The position numbers were made by a program, and so were the translations under genes. From positions 11,509,852 to 11,573,851 of the forward strand of contig NC_031495.1 in NCBI RefSeq assembly GCF_000237925.1: DNA of 64,000 nt. The letters are read 5' to 3'. Below the pieces are notes generated by a model. That model was given only the letters and a program-made list of their open reading frames with translations, was not told the origin of the DNA and searched no databases. Position 1 is the stretch's first letter; every line of letters starts with the position of its first letter. The DNA is from Schistosoma mansoni (Eukaryota; Platyhelminthes; Trematoda; Strigeidida; Schistosomatidae). This document shows positions 48,158 to 60,198 of this stretch, piece by piece.

Positions 48158-48357
48158 NNNNNNNNNNNNNNNNNNNNNNNNNNNNNNNNNNNNNNNNNNN
48201 NNNNNNNNNNNNNNNNNNNNNNNNNNNNNNNNNNNNNNNNNNNNNNNNNNNNNNNNNNNNNNNNNNNNNNNNNNNNNNNNNNNNNNNNNNNNNNNNNNNN
48301 NNNNNNNNNNNNNNNNNNNNNNNNNNNNNNNNNNNNNNNNNNNNNNNNNNNNNNNNN
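48158..48357. other. Assembly gap (200 N)
   Basis: Exactly 200 N, so an arbitrary-length scaffold gap. It touches the end of the inverted arm. Confidence 1.
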
Positions 48358-48464
48358 AAATTAATGTAAACTAATACACTTAGCATTTGAATAAGAATAT
48401 TTAAGCTACTTAAATTAATGAGTCAAATTTTCTGTTTTATGTGACTGAATTTATGGTTTATTAT

Positions 48465-48830
48465 TATTAGTGGCTTTATTCAGCATTATATTTTTGGTGC
48501 AATATAGAATTCTCAGCACAAAGTATTTCAATAAGTTCTTTTTATTATTTCTTGATCGATCCTTTCGATAAATATTGAGTGGTCATCAGTTAGATGTAAG
48601 CATTTCAAGAATCGACGTCTGAATAATGTATTTTCTCTTCTATGCACATTGACAGCAACCACGATGTCTCTGATTGGGCTTTTTTGTAACCTGTACAGCA
48701 AAATGTTGTTAATTTTTCAAAAACACACCTGAACATGTCATGAGACTAACAGGCATAATGACGTGTTGAAACAAACATGAAAGCAGATTACTTTGTGGAA
48801 ATATTCAGATGGCAGGAACAGGTAGCCCAG
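48465..48830 (+). repeat. Interspersed repeat (unknown class), copy without solo LTR
   Basis: Matches 5562-5750 plus 6213-6402. At the place where the solo LTR sits in the other copy, this one reads straight through. It ends where the tandem array begins. Confidence 0.6.
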
Positions 48831-49811
48831 ATAATAGTGTGTTTCTCTTTCTTTCCCTCAACGTGTTTTCAACATACCATACAATATATATTTTGATAAA
48901 ATGCAAGGAGAAAAAAATTGAAAATATCATTATTCAACTTCAACGTGTTCCTAATTAATCGCAATTTCACGATAAACAAAATACCATAATAAATGCTTGC
49001 AAAAATAGTAAATACTTGCTGTAGTAATACATTCTTGTCCTTTCAAAACGAGCATTCACAGTTTACTTTCCCCTCTAGTAGTGTCAACCACTTCACATCC
49101 AAGCATAATGCTCAGTCAGGTTCGATACAACAACATGTATATTTAGAATATTGTTATTAAAGTTCTATTTGGTAGCAGTAGTGTTTCATTGACACTATCT
49201 AACCGAGCGAAATACCTCATAAATATGTAAATGTCCGCTTTGTATATATCAGGCATATTAGCTACGTAATGCAACTGTAATCGAATTTGCTCTAAGCAAA
49301 AGTTGAACACTGTCACCTGAATAATATTATTGAACATTTTATCAGGAAATGGTCTAATCAAATAACTCAATGTTTCCATGATTATCATAGTGAAATTTGT
49401 CTGTTAGAAATAAATAAGTGAGCGAATAAATAAACAAATGATCATGTGCAGATGGAACTTCAGTGTGATTGAATTGATGAAGAGATTGGTGTAGTAAGTT
49501 GTGGTGTTTCACAGTAAAATCTAATAACAATTTGAAACATCCATTATTATAGTGAGAATTTGTTGGCACGATAATGCTGAAAACACTCATCACATTATTC
49601 ACCACTAATCGGTAATGTCAACTCGTCGAAGTTCATTTCTAAATTAAGACGAGTAAGAAAACGACAACATAAACAGATTAGTATAAAGCAGTAAATAAGT
49701 ATTGCACAGTTGAATGAATGCTCGATTTCACAAGTTGTTCATACAAGTAACATTGTTTGAACAAATGAGATTGAAAAAAAACACACCGGTGATAGTGTAC
49801 TGTGCTAGGAA

Positions 49812-49995
49812 GATGGAATCCTGAACGACAAAGGAGAAGAGGAAGACTAAAGAACACATCAAGCCGACAAATGGAGACAGACATGAGAAGAATGAATAAA
49901 AGTTGGATAGAAATAGAACGGAAGGCCTCGGACAGAGCGGGTTGTAGAATAGTGGTCGGCGGCCTATGCTCCATTATGAGCAAGAGGCGTAAGTA
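49812..49995 (+). mobile_element. RTE-type fragment in unit 1
   Basis: WNPERQRRRGRLKNTSSRQM and [19 protein letters not shown], then GGLCSIMSKRRK: the very end of the RTE polyprotein, almost uninterrupted, on the plus strand. Confidence 0.75.
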
Positions 49996-50192
49996 AGTAA
50001 GTGTGCATGGAGGGAAGGATAGGATGTGTGTGTAGATGGGGTGTTGTAAGAGAATGGGTTGAGGCTTTTCAGCTATATGTGTGTGTGTGTGGAAGGAATA
50101 GTTTAGTGATGAAATGGGATAGGATTGTGTTGTGTAGTTGTGCGGTACTTGAGTGGACGTTGGTGAGCGTTTATGGGAGCGGACGGAAGGTC

Positions 50193-50264
50193 GGGGGTGT
50201 GGCTCAGTGGTAGAGCGCTCGCTTCGCATGCGAGATGTCCCGGGTTCGATCCCCGGCACCTCCA
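50193..50264 (+). tRNA. tRNA-Ala (CGC), unit 1
   Basis: 72 nt that fold fully by hand. The acceptor is GGGGGTG/CACCTCC with a G3-T70 wobble, the main alanine identity element. D stem GCTC/GAGC, anticodon stem CTCGC/GCGAG with loop TTCGCAT (anticodon CGC), T stem CCGGG/CCCGG with loop TTCGATC, discriminator A. Internal promoters TGGCTCAGTGG and GGTTCGATCC are intact. The first run of four T downstream is about 65 bases away, so the trailer would be long. No intron, no encoded CCA. Confidence 0.92.
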
Positions 50265-51973
50265 GTGCTCTATGCACACAACCAGTCGGCCGGTCAAATT
50301 GGTCGGTGGCGTGACGGGTGGTGATGTAGGGTTTTCCTATTGTCAACCTCACTTCATTCCACCATCCTCACTCACATCGAATAACAAGTCGCCCGTGAGA
50401 CTGCAATTTATCGACCACCTTTGAGCAACGCTAAAATCACCCACAGAATGTCCACCTACTTACTAGGACTAAGTGACCGTAACAAACCAGTGTGAGGTAT
50501 TAAGTTTATGAAGTTCGCGCCAAAATCCAACATCCGTTATCCTAAATCTGATTGGTTCGTCCATCAATTATAGTCTCGTCATTCAATGTGTTTTAGTGCA
50601 CTGTAAAGCACTTATGTCATTTACGAAAGTCATACCAAGTCAATCATTGATGGCTGCAACAAATGTTTGGAATGAGTATGCAAATCTGGATAGTAAATCA
50701 TCCTCACTGTTCGAAGTCAATCAGATGACTGTGATAACGAGAGTAGCAATTTAGTGCTAGAAAGGTAAGAATCACTATTCTTATTCACCCATTGGTAGGC
50801 AATTAATTAATTGGAAGTCTGGAACAACAATGTTTTCGATTGTTGGGAGCAGTGGAGTACGATAGAACAGGAGCTAGTAAATTAAAAACAAACAAACAAT
50901 TGAACACCCTTATAATATGCATACTCGTAAGCAGATGATAGTCTCTTACACAAGCCAACTCCCGTAATTTACAATACTCATATTAACAATCAATAATAGT
51001 GTGTTTCTCTTTCTTTCCCTCAACGTGTTTTCAACATACCATACAATATATATTTTGATAAAATGCAAGGAGAAAAAAATTGAAAATATCATTATTCAAC
51101 TTCAACGTGTTCCTAATTAATCGCAATTTCACGATAAACAAAATACCATAATAAATGCTTGCAAAAATAGCAAATACTTGCTGTAGTAATACATTCTTGT
51201 CCTTTCAAAACGAGCATTCACAGTTTACTTTCCCCTCTAGTAGTGTCAACCACTTCACATCCAAGCATAATGCTCAGTCAGGTTCGATACAACAACATGT
51301 ATATTTAGAATATTGTTATTAAAGTTCTATTTGGTAGCAGTAGTGTTTCATTGACACTATCTAACCGAGCGAAATACCTCATAAATATGTAAATGTCCGC
51401 TTTGTATATATCAGGCATATTAGCTACGTAATGCAACTGTAATCGAATTTGCTCTAAGCAAAAGTTGAACACTGTCACCTGAATAATATTATTGAACATT
51501 TTATCAGGAAATGGTCTAATCAAATAACTCAATGTTTCCATGATTATCATAGTGAAATTTGTCTGTTAGAAATAAATAAGTGAGCGAATAAATAAACAAA
51601 TGATCATGTGCAGATGGAACTTCAGTGTGATTGAATTGATGAAGAGATTGGTGTAGTAAGTTGTGGTGTTTCACAGTAAAATCTAATAACAATTTGAAAC
51701 ATCCATTATTATAGTGAGAATTTGTTGGCACGATAATGCTGAAAACACTCATCACATTATTCACCACTAATCGGTAATGTCAACTCGTCGAAGTTCATTT
51801 CTAAATTAAGACGAGTAAGAAAACGACAACATAAACAGATTAGTATAAAGCAGTAAATAAGTATTGCACAGTTGAATGAATGCTCGATTTCACAAGTTGT
51901 TCATACAAGTAACATTGTTTGAACAAATGAGATTGAAAAAAAACACACCGGTGATAGTGTACTGTGCTAGGAA

Positions 51974-52157
51974 GATGGAATCCTGAACGACAAAGGAGAA
52001 GAGGAAGACTAAAGAACACATCAAGCCGACAAATGGAGACAGACATGAGAAGAATGAATAAAAGTTGGATAGAAATAGAACGGAAGGCCTCGGACAGAGC
52101 GGGTTGTAGAATAGTGGTCGGCGGCCTATGCTCCATTATGAGCAAGAGGCGTAAGTA
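51974..52157 (+). mobile_element. RTE-type fragment in unit 2
   Basis: Same as in unit 1. Confidence 0.75.
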
Positions 52158-52354
52158 AGTAAGTGTGCATGGAGGGAAGGATAGGATGTGTGTGTAGATG
52201 GGGTGTTGTAAGAGAATGGGTTGAGGCTTTTCAGCTATATGTGTGTGTGTGTGGAAGGAATAGTTTAGTGATGAAATGGGATAGGATTGTGTTGTGTAGT
52301 TGTGCGGTACTTGAGTGGACGTTGGTGAGCGTTTATGGGAGCGGACGGAAGGTC

Positions 52355-52426
52355 GGGGGTGTGGCTCAGTGGTAGAGCGCTCGCTTCGCATGCGAGATGT
52401 CCCGGGTTCGATCCCCGGCACCTCCA
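52355..52426 (+). tRNA. tRNA-Ala (CGC), unit 2
   Basis: Identical to the unit 1 gene in all 72 positions. Confidence 0.92.
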
Positions 52427-54240
52427 GTGCTCTATGCACACAACCAGTCGGCCGGTCAAATTGGTCGGTGGCGTGACGGGTGGTGATGTAGGGTTTTCCT
52501 ATTGTCAACCTCACTTCATTCCACCATCCTCACTCACATCGAATAACAAGTCGCCCGTGAGACTGCAATTTATCGACCACCTTTGAGCAACGCTAAAATC
52601 ACCCACAGAATGTCCACCTACTTACTAGGACTAAGTGACCGTAACAAACCAGTGTGAGGTATTAAGTTTATGAAGTTCGCGCCAAAATCCAACATCCGTT
52701 ATCCTAAATCTGATTGGTTCGTCCATCAATTATAGTCTCGTCATTCAATGTGTTTTAGTGCACTGTAAAGCACTTATGTCATTTACGAAAGTCATACCAA
52801 GTCAATCATTGATGGCTGCAACAAATGTTTGGAATGAGTATGCAAATCTGGATAGTAAATCATCCTCACTGTTCGAAGTCAATCAGATGACTGTGATAAC
52901 GAGAGTAGCAATTTAGTGCTAGAAAGGTAAGAATCACTATTCTTATTCACCCATTGGTAGGCAATTAATTAATTGGAAGTCTGGAACAACAATGTTTTCG
53001 ATTGTTGGGAGCAGTGGAGTACGATAGAACAGGAGCTAGTAAATTAAAAACAAACAAACAATTGAACACCCTTATAATATGCATACTCGTAAGCAGATGA
53101 TAGTCTCTTACACAAGCCAACTCCCGTAATTTACAATACTCATATTAACAATCAATAATAGTGTGTTTCTCTTTCTTTCCCTCAACGTGTTTTCAACATA
53201 CCATACAATATATATTTTGATAAAATGCAAGGAGAAAAAAATTGAAAATATCATTATTCAACTTCAACGTGTTCCTAATTAATCGCAATTTCACGATAAA
53301 CAAAATACCATAATAAATGCTTGCAAAAATAGTAAATACTTGCTGTAGTAATACATTCTTGTCCTTTCAAAACGAGCATTCACAGTTTACTTTCCCCTCT
53401 AGTAGTGTCAACCACTTCACATCCAAGCATAATGCTCAGTCAGGTTCGATACAACAACATGTATATTTAGAATATTGTTATTAAAGTTCTATTTGGTAGC
53501 AGTAGTGTTTCATTGACACTATCTAACCGAGCGAAATACCTCATAAATATGTAAATGTCCGCTTTGTATATATCAGGCATATTAGCTACGTAATGCAACT
53601 GTAATCGAATTTGCTCTAAGCAAAAGTTGAACACTGTCACCTGAATAATATTATTGAACATTTTATCAGGAAATGGTCTAATCAAATAACTCAATGTTTC
53701 CATGATTATCATAGTGAAATTTGTCTGTTAGAAATAAATAAGTGAGCGAATAAATAAACAAATGATCATGTGCAGATGGAACTTCAGTGTGATTGAATTG
53801 ATGAAGAGATTGGTGTAGTAAGTTGTGGTGTTTCACAGTAAAATCTAATAACAATTTGAAACATCCATTATTATAGTGAGAATTTGTTGGCACGATAATG
53901 CTGAAAACACTCATCACATTATTCACCACTAATCGGTAATGTCAACTCGTCGAAGTTCATTTCTAAATTAAGACGAGTAAGAAAACGACAACATAAACAG
54001 ATTAGTATAAAGCAGTAAATAAGTATTGCACAGTTGAATGAATGCTCGATTTCACAAGTTGTTCATACAAGTAACACTTTTCGAACAAATGAGACTGAAT
54101 AATGATGACGAAAACACACCGGTGATAGTGTACTTTGCTAGGAAGATGCTCGTCTGACAGCGATCATGTGTCAGTTTGAGAAGAAATGTTTTTGAAAGAG
54201 TGGAAGTTCAGTGAGATCAGTTCCCTGAACGATCTTTGAA

Positions 54241-54322
54241 ATAGAACGGAAGGCCTCGGACAGAGCGGGTTGTAGAATAGTGGTCGGCGGCCTATGCTCC
54301 ATTATGAGCAAGAGGCGTAAGT
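54241..54322 (+). mobile_element. RTE-type fragment in unit 3, shortened
   Basis: Only the last part (from AATAGAACGGAAGGCC on) remains. Confidence 0.65.
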
Positions 54323-54522
54323 AAGTAAGTGTGCATGGAGGGAAGGATAGGATGTGTGTGTAGATGGGGTGTTGTAAGAGAATGGGTTGAGGCTTTTCAG
54401 CTATATGTGTGTGTGTGTGTGGAAGGAATAGTTTAGTGATGAAATGGGATAGGATTGTGTTGTGTAGTTGTGCGGTACTTGAGTGGACGTTGGTGAGCGT
54501 TTATGGGAGCGGACGGAAGGTC

Positions 54523-54594
54523 GGGGGTGTGGCTCAGTGGTAGAGCGCTCGCTTCGCATGCGAGATGTCCCGGGTTCGATCCCCGGCACCTCCA
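54523..54594 (+). tRNA. tRNA-Ala (CGC), unit 3
   Basis: Identical to the unit 1 and 2 genes although the neighbouring block differs. Confidence 0.92.
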
Positions 54595-55038
54595 GTGCTC
54601 TATGCACACAACCAGTCGGCCGGTCAAATTGGTCGGTGGCGTGACGGGTGGTGATGTAGGGTTTTCCTATTGTCAACCTCACTTCATTCCACCATCCTCA
54701 CTCACATCGAATAACAAGTCGCCCGTGAGACTGCAATTTATCGACCACCTTTGAGCAACGCTAAAATCACCCACAGAATGTCCACCTACTTACTAGGACT
54801 AAGTGACCGTAACAAACCAGTGTGAGGTATTAAGTTTATGAAGTTCGCGCCAAAATCCAACATCCGTTATCCTAAATCTGATTGGTTCGTCCATCAATTA
54901 TAGTCTCGTCATTCAATGTGTTTTAGTGCACTGTAAAGCACTTATGTCATTTACGAAAGTCATACCAAGTCAATCATTGATGGCTGCAACAAATGTTTGG
55001 AATGAGTATGCAAATCTGGATAGTAAATCATCCTCACT

Positions 55039-56347
55039 CTTCGCAATTAATTTTATGATATGGAGAATATGACTGGTATTCTTATTTGACAATTAGGAAC
55101 CAGTAGCACCTTCTATATTCGAAACTTCTTCTGGCCAATAGAAATCAGAATTCAGACGATAAGAGTTGGGAAAGATATATTTGATACGTTACCAATATAT
55201 CGAGAGGCGTTTGTTCTTAGCTAGCTAGTGAAACGTAGGAGCTGTGTTCCACGCCGAGTTGCAACGTGATCTGGTACGGATGCATGGTCGAAAGCCTTCA
55301 GTTAAACAAGTCCACTTAAACAACGTGGTCAGCATCCTATGTCGAACACTTAGAAAGCTATTGATTTTGGGGAATTATTTACAGCTACAATATATATCTA
55401 TGTACCAGATTTCTATCATTCTTCGTATACTACCATGTTTTGTTTATTAATTATTGGTTGGATATGTATCTGTTCAATTGATTATTGAGTTTTATTTATT
55501 TTAGCCTATCCATGAATTGTGATTCTCGATGGTTTTTGTGATATTCTGTCACATACTCGTTGTATGTTGTTCATAGATTTTTGTCTTTCCGATGTATTAC
55601 TAGTAATTTCTCAGTAGATTGATTTGTCCCGCAATATTTTGAAAACAATGATGTTTCACAGAGTGATTATCTCACCGGTCTTGCGGAGGTGATAGATATA
55701 AGCCACAGTATTGAAACGTCAAAAATAAATATCAATCGGAAACGAAAAACTTAGAAGTTTACGGCCAAAGTGAAACGAATATTCTCATTATAAATACTAC
55801 CGGGATCAGAATTTCTGATAGCTTTCCCAAAAGCGATGCCGATATAACAATTAGCGACTCAGTCATCACAATTGACCACCAATCATAACAGTAACCTATA
55901 TTGGTGATCCACAGACTGAAACATACAATTTGTGTTTGCTAGTTCATGTAAAGGAAGTCGATCGATACTTTACTAACTGGTAGTTATCATTGTGAAACAT
56001 ACACAAATGAACTGTAGAATATGAATTTCCTAATATGTGAGAATTTATCACTCTGAGATGAGAAATAGCAATCATTCAATTCTAAAAATGTATTTTATTC
56101 AATTCACCATCCAACTATTTGTATCATACAAGAGAAATGTACTACCTAACACAAAAGTATAATGCAAAAGTACATAATTGTATTACAGCATCCTTATCTG
56201 CAAAAAAACATTGGTTGTCACGCTCATAATCCAGTGAAACACAGCGGAATACCAGTGTGACGTGACTGTATCAATGAACATCAGGACTCGTTTGGATGAC
56301 TTCATTACGTGACATTCGAATTAAATTTATCTGGCACAAAATCACTG
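55039..56347. other. No feature recognised
   Basis: Sequence between the tandem array and secreted-protein gene B. A 68-codon open stretch (55244-55450) has no recognisable motif. Confidence 0.45.
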
Positions 56348-56355
56348 TATAAATA
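56348..56355 (+). promoter_or_regulatory. TATA box of secreted-protein gene B
   Basis: TATAAATA; transcription would start near 56378. A non-coding first exon ending at 56415 (GTCAG before GTGAGT) is plausible, with the acceptor TTGCTTCCAG ending at 56545. Confidence 0.55.
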
Positions 56356-56552
56356 CATGTGTATCATGGTCTAGTTTAACATCGAGACTTCATCAAACAA
56401 GGATTATCGAGTCAGGTGAGTCAGTGATAATATATTTCAGAAGAAGAGAACCGAAATCTCCACCCACCACAAACATGACACGCTTGATTCCATCAAGAAA
56501 TACACCGTCACCACCACTCATTTGTTTGCATTTTCTTGCTTCCAGATCTGTC

Positions 56553-56640
56553 ATGATGAGGCTAGTTGTCTTACTTCTGTTCAGTGTATTCTTCCAATAC
56601 CTATTGGCCGAACCTATCTCCTCAGATGAAAGTCTTCAAG
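56553..56640 (+). CDS. Secreted protein gene B, signal-peptide exon
   Basis: The model joins 56553-56640 and 57321-57574: 342 bases, 113 residues plus stop. This exon begins MMRLVVLLLFSVFFQYLLA, a signal peptide, then EPISSDESLQ, and ends at GTATGT in phase 1. A second ATG follows the first immediately. The mature protein has an acidic first half (KDGEDGKTDGDGQEDV) and a Cys/Arg/Tyr-rich tail, so it is likely secreted. The layout (leader exon, signal exon, long intron, Cys-rich last exon) resembles schistosome secreted-protein and micro-exon genes. I do not recognise the family, and extra micro-exons within the 680-base intron are possible. Confidence 0.65.
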
Positions 56641-57049
56641 GTATGTTTGTGGTTCACTGAGACTTGTTCTGTTGAGCACAAATCTAGCAACTGTTTCAAG
56701 TGTAACCAATTATTCATGTCATTTTCACATATCCCATGTGACTGGTTCGCACAGTCAAGGTGGAATATCGTGAACGAGGAGGAGGAACGTAAGGAATTTT
56801 CGAAAGCACGCATCATTCACTGTATGCCCAACACATTGTCTCATTACAGGTATATATGATACAAGTGACCTGTGGTATCGTGATGACGGTTGATGCTTAC
56901 CATCTGATTGAGTGGCCGTTCCAAATGACATCAGTAACACATTGATTGCTGCAAAGCAAATCAACGTTCGTATTCATCATTCCGACTGACTATCTAACAA
57001 ACCTCCAATGAACGAGTTTGTATTTGCACAGATGGTCAACCAGTGCCAA

Positions 57050-57170
57050 CCCATCCCGTCCATCCACTCACCCATTCATTCATCCATCCATCATTCCTTA
57101 TATCTATCACACTATCCATCAATCCTTCCTTCCTTCCATCCATCCATCCATACCACCGTTCATCCCTTCA
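57050..57170 (+). repeat. Degenerate CATC/CATT/CTTC simple repeat
   Basis: Tetranucleotide-type runs such as CATCCATCCATC and CCTTCCTTCC in the intron of gene B. Confidence 0.7.
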
Positions 57171-57320
57171 TCGATTATCACATCCGATCAACCACTTATT
57201 GAAACACTGACCAACTCACTCAGACACTCACATGCACATTTATTTTCTAGTGCTTTCACACCTCATGGTTGTCAACCGATCACAAACTCTCTTCTTACAT
57301 GATGTTCTCTTCTGTTGTAG

Positions 57321-57574
57321 CAACATCTGATCCCATACTAAAAGACGGTGAGGATGGCAAAACAGATGGTGATGGTCAAGAGGATGTCACAGTTGCGACA
57401 CCTGGTAATGAAGACGTGGATGTAACATATTCCAAACTGTTAAACGGTCACTACGGTTACCGGCCATGCCACCAGTGTTGTCGAAATCGAAATTCCCGTG
57501 GATGTAATCGAAATCGATACTGCCGTGGATGTCGTCGTCGTCAGTCGCACCACAGATACAAATATTACTACTGA
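57321..57574 (+). CDS. Secreted protein gene B, last coding exon (Cys/Arg-rich)
   Basis: The acceptor TTCTGTTGTAG continues the phase 1 codon (Ala). The exon encodes the acidic linker, then LLNGHYGYRPCHQCC, then further Cys spaced among Arg and Asn (RGCNRNRYCRGCRRR) and a His/Tyr end (HHRYKYYY) before TGA at 57572. Six Cys lie within about 25 residues, an even number that allows disulfides. The repeated N-R-N-x-x-x-x-C pattern suggests short internal duplication. Confidence 0.65.
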
Positions 57575-57905
57575 TAGATAGTAGATTGAAGAAGGCCAAA
57601 CATGTTTGTCAGTCAGTTCAACGTCCATCAATTTTTCTATTAGTACATTCACATTCCGGCTCTTCACAAGATTACAATTTGCACACGCCTTAATGATAAT
57701 AACCAGAATGGAACTTGCCTCACTTAACTAACTCATCAATATGTATATTTACTGTCAATTGTGTTTACTTGTGTTCTACAATTTGTGAGTTCATGGTATT
57801 GTTCATGAATGAGAATTCGTTGTAATTAGGTGTAGTTGTAGTTGTGGTTGTAGAGTGGACCGATGGTAGTTAGAAATTGTTAAGCAATGTAATTACTTCC
57901 TGTTG

Positions 57906-57930
57906 AATAAAAGTAGTTACAATTAATAAA
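57906..57930 (+). terminator. Poly(A) signals of gene B
   Basis: AATAAA at 57906-57911 and at 57925-57930, about 330 bases past the stop. Confidence 0.55.
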
Positions 57931-58124
57931 ACGAAAATAGATCTTGGAATTATGACCATACATAATTTTCCTCCTTAGAATGAAGAGAACATTGACAAGT
58001 TGCCAGGGCAATCGTTTTCGTCGATGAATTTGTATGAGCTAACGTATCAGATTTCATGTTACCTTTCTTGTAGTTTTCGGTATATTTATTTGTTCCTTCA
58101 TATATATATGATTGAATACATCCA

Positions 58125-58245
58125 CCAGTGGTTCCTTGCTTTTCCGACCGTAGCCTTCACGTCTACATCAGATCCTCCTTGTTCATTGACGACGCTTCAC
58201 AGGTACGTGAGGGATTCCACATCTTCCAGAGCTTCTCCATCAAGA
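58125..58245 (-). mobile_element. RTE-type fragment
   Basis: The minus strand reads a decayed L-I-E-D-V-E-S-L-T-Y-L-x-x-V-V-N-E-Q-G-G-S-D-V-D-V-K-A segment, the post-catalytic RTE motif also seen at 16.7 and 39.3 kb. Confidence 0.55.
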
Positions 58246-58484
58246 CATATGATAGCAACAATTTATATATCCGATTTATAGATAGAGCATACAACTTCGA
58301 AACGGGACGCAGTTTCACAAAAATGTCGTAATACGGGTTCACTAAAATGATGAATGAATGAGAGAAATAATTGAGTGTGGGGAGACTATAGTTGATGAGT
58401 CTATCAAACCTTAGAGGACTTGTGGAAGAGATTACTAATGCAGTTGCTTTTAAATAACAACAAATGACATGAATCCAAATCGAC

Positions 58485-58806
58485 AGTGTAAATTTACAGT
58501 TGAAATCGTGAGTCAATTGAAGCTAGACCACCATCGAAAACCTGGAANNNNNNNNNNNNNNNNNNNNNNNNNNNNNNNNNNNNNNNNNNNNNNNNNNNNN
58601 NNNNNNNNNNNNNNNNNNNNNNNNNNNNNNNNNNNNNNNNNNNNNNNNNNNNNNNNNNNNNNNNNNNNNNNNNNNNNNNNNNNNNNNNNNNNNNNNNNNN
58701 NNNNNNNNNNNNNNNNNNNNNNNNNNNNNNNNNNNNNNNNNNNNNNNTTCGATGGTGGTCTAGCTTCAATTGACTCATGATTTCAACTGTGAAAAGTGTA
58801 AATTTA
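58485..58806. mobile_element. Type 2 SINE foldback around an assembly gap, with target-site duplication
   Basis: AGTGTAAATTTA at 58485-58496 and 58795-58806 (12 bp, exact). The left piece (58497-58547) is the SINE tail on the minus strand; the right piece (58748-58794) is the same tail on the plus strand. The ribozyme and head presumably lie in the unsequenced middle. Confidence 0.75.
58548..58747. other. Assembly gap (200 N)
   Basis: Exactly 200 N inside an inverted SINE pair; true size unknown. Confidence 1.
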
Positions 58807-60198
58807 GTCAGCATCGTTTTCATAGAGATAGGATAAACCAATTTAGATATTACCTGTGAGGTGTGACTTAAACGTAAACTTGGAGACCACATTATTATCG
58901 TGTAACTCGAGTGGACCTCGACCAAACCGATAGACAACTGAAATGACGGGATTTTCAATTCAATGTGATATTATTACTCAGTATAGTATTTGTTTTGTTT
59001 TCCATTCTGATATTTTATTCGGTATAACAATAATTCATTTGAATGTTGTGTTTGTTAAAGATGCAATATTCTTGTATTAAATTAGCATGAACTATGCACA
59101 TCATGATAGACAGCATGTAGTTTTGCTATAATTCTGAGTATATTTCATATATGTGATTTCATCCTAATTGATAGTCTGAATGTGTGTACAATCAATATAT
59201 TAATGAGTGTATTTTCGACTAGGGTCGTCATCGTGTTTTGGGATTAGTAAATCTTCAACTGCACCGGTTTTGATGTTCTTACTTCGCGTCGTGGAAATTG
59301 CAATGGTTCCTCATTCTTTCAAGCATAAGAATAAGAGACGCGGATACAATAGCTTCATATGTGTGGTATCAATGAATTCGCGATCATATGAATGTGTGGC
59401 AGAACATATTTCTTATAATAAACTTTAAACTTGATTTTTTTTTCTATCGATCACTGACTATCCACACTACGTTTACATCATATCCGAGTTGCTGTCTATA
59501 ACACCATCACCTATCGGACACTGTTTTCACTCGATGCTAGATGACAAAACGTGGCTTAGTCGTAAAATTCTGTTCCCCTATCATGTAAAATAGAGGTCAC
59601 AAGAGAATTTATGAAGAGATCACACACTATGGCTTGATTATAGGTTAAGGGGATAAAATATTTTTGTGAATGATCTTTACTTGGTTAAAGTATTTGGATG
59701 AGCTTGATCCTATGACCTGTATATAATGAAATTTACATTAAGTTCCGCTGTTGTTTTGATAAGGAATTGTTATTCAAAATGATTATGTGAATTCATTAAT
59801 AATTTTTGTATTGGAACTAGAGACAACAGGAACATATGATTAATCCTTAATAAACTTTTTACAATTGGTTACAAATACAATCATCATACCCAGATATATC
59901 AATAACTTATAAACGATAATGCTATGAGCGTTTAACCTGCTCCAAATGAACTTATATGAAAGTCAAGTATGTACTAGTCCACTTGAAATTTTGGTCTTTC
60001 AAACTAACTTTAGAAATCATCATCATTTCTATAGGAATGTTATTTTCTTTTGTCGAATAGTTCATAAAATTTATTTTGATCATCTGAAAATTGGTTATGT
60101 ACCCAGTAATTAATCAATAACGGTTTATTGAACTGATAACGTAACGCTAATAAATTTAGTTCTGAGATACATTCAAGTTTTAGAAAAAAGTAAAAAAA
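58807..60198. other. No feature recognised
   Basis: AT-rich; a 73-codon open stretch at 59207-59428 has no family resemblance. Confidence 0.45.

Larger units (their letters stand above)
48831..50992 (+). repeat. 2162-bp tandem repeat, unit 1
   Basis: Direct repeat with unit 2; sites compared are identical except occasional substitutions (for example AATAGTAAA at 49005 against AATAGCAAA at 51167). It contains an RTE fragment (about 49812-49995) and tRNA-Ala (50193-50264). Open stretches of 81, 83 and 224 codons on the minus strand recur in each unit only because the unit repeats; the 224-codon one reads across the tRNA and the RTE fragment and is not a gene. Confidence 0.95.
50993..53154 (+). 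repeat. 2162-bp tandem repeat, unit 2
   Basis: Same length and content as unit 1, offset by exactly 2162 bases. Confidence 0.95.
53155..55038 (+). repeat. 2162-bp tandem repeat, unit 3 (partial, variant)
   Basis: Follows units 1 and 2 closely except at about 54074-54240, where most of the RTE fragment is replaced by other sequence. It ends at 55038, where similarity stops abruptly. Beyond the variable block the offset from unit 2 is 2168 instead of 2162. Confidence 0.92.

Noticed and set aside
50193-50264. Considered whether the tRNA-Ala is the head of a SINE
   Set aside because: All stems and identity elements are perfect, and no ribozyme or SINE tail follows, so a genuine tRNA gene is more likely.
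49678-50352. 224-codon minus-strand open frame, repeated in unit 2
   Set aside because: It runs antisense through the tRNA-Ala gene and the RTE fragment and is kept only because the tandem unit is recent; unit 3 breaks it.
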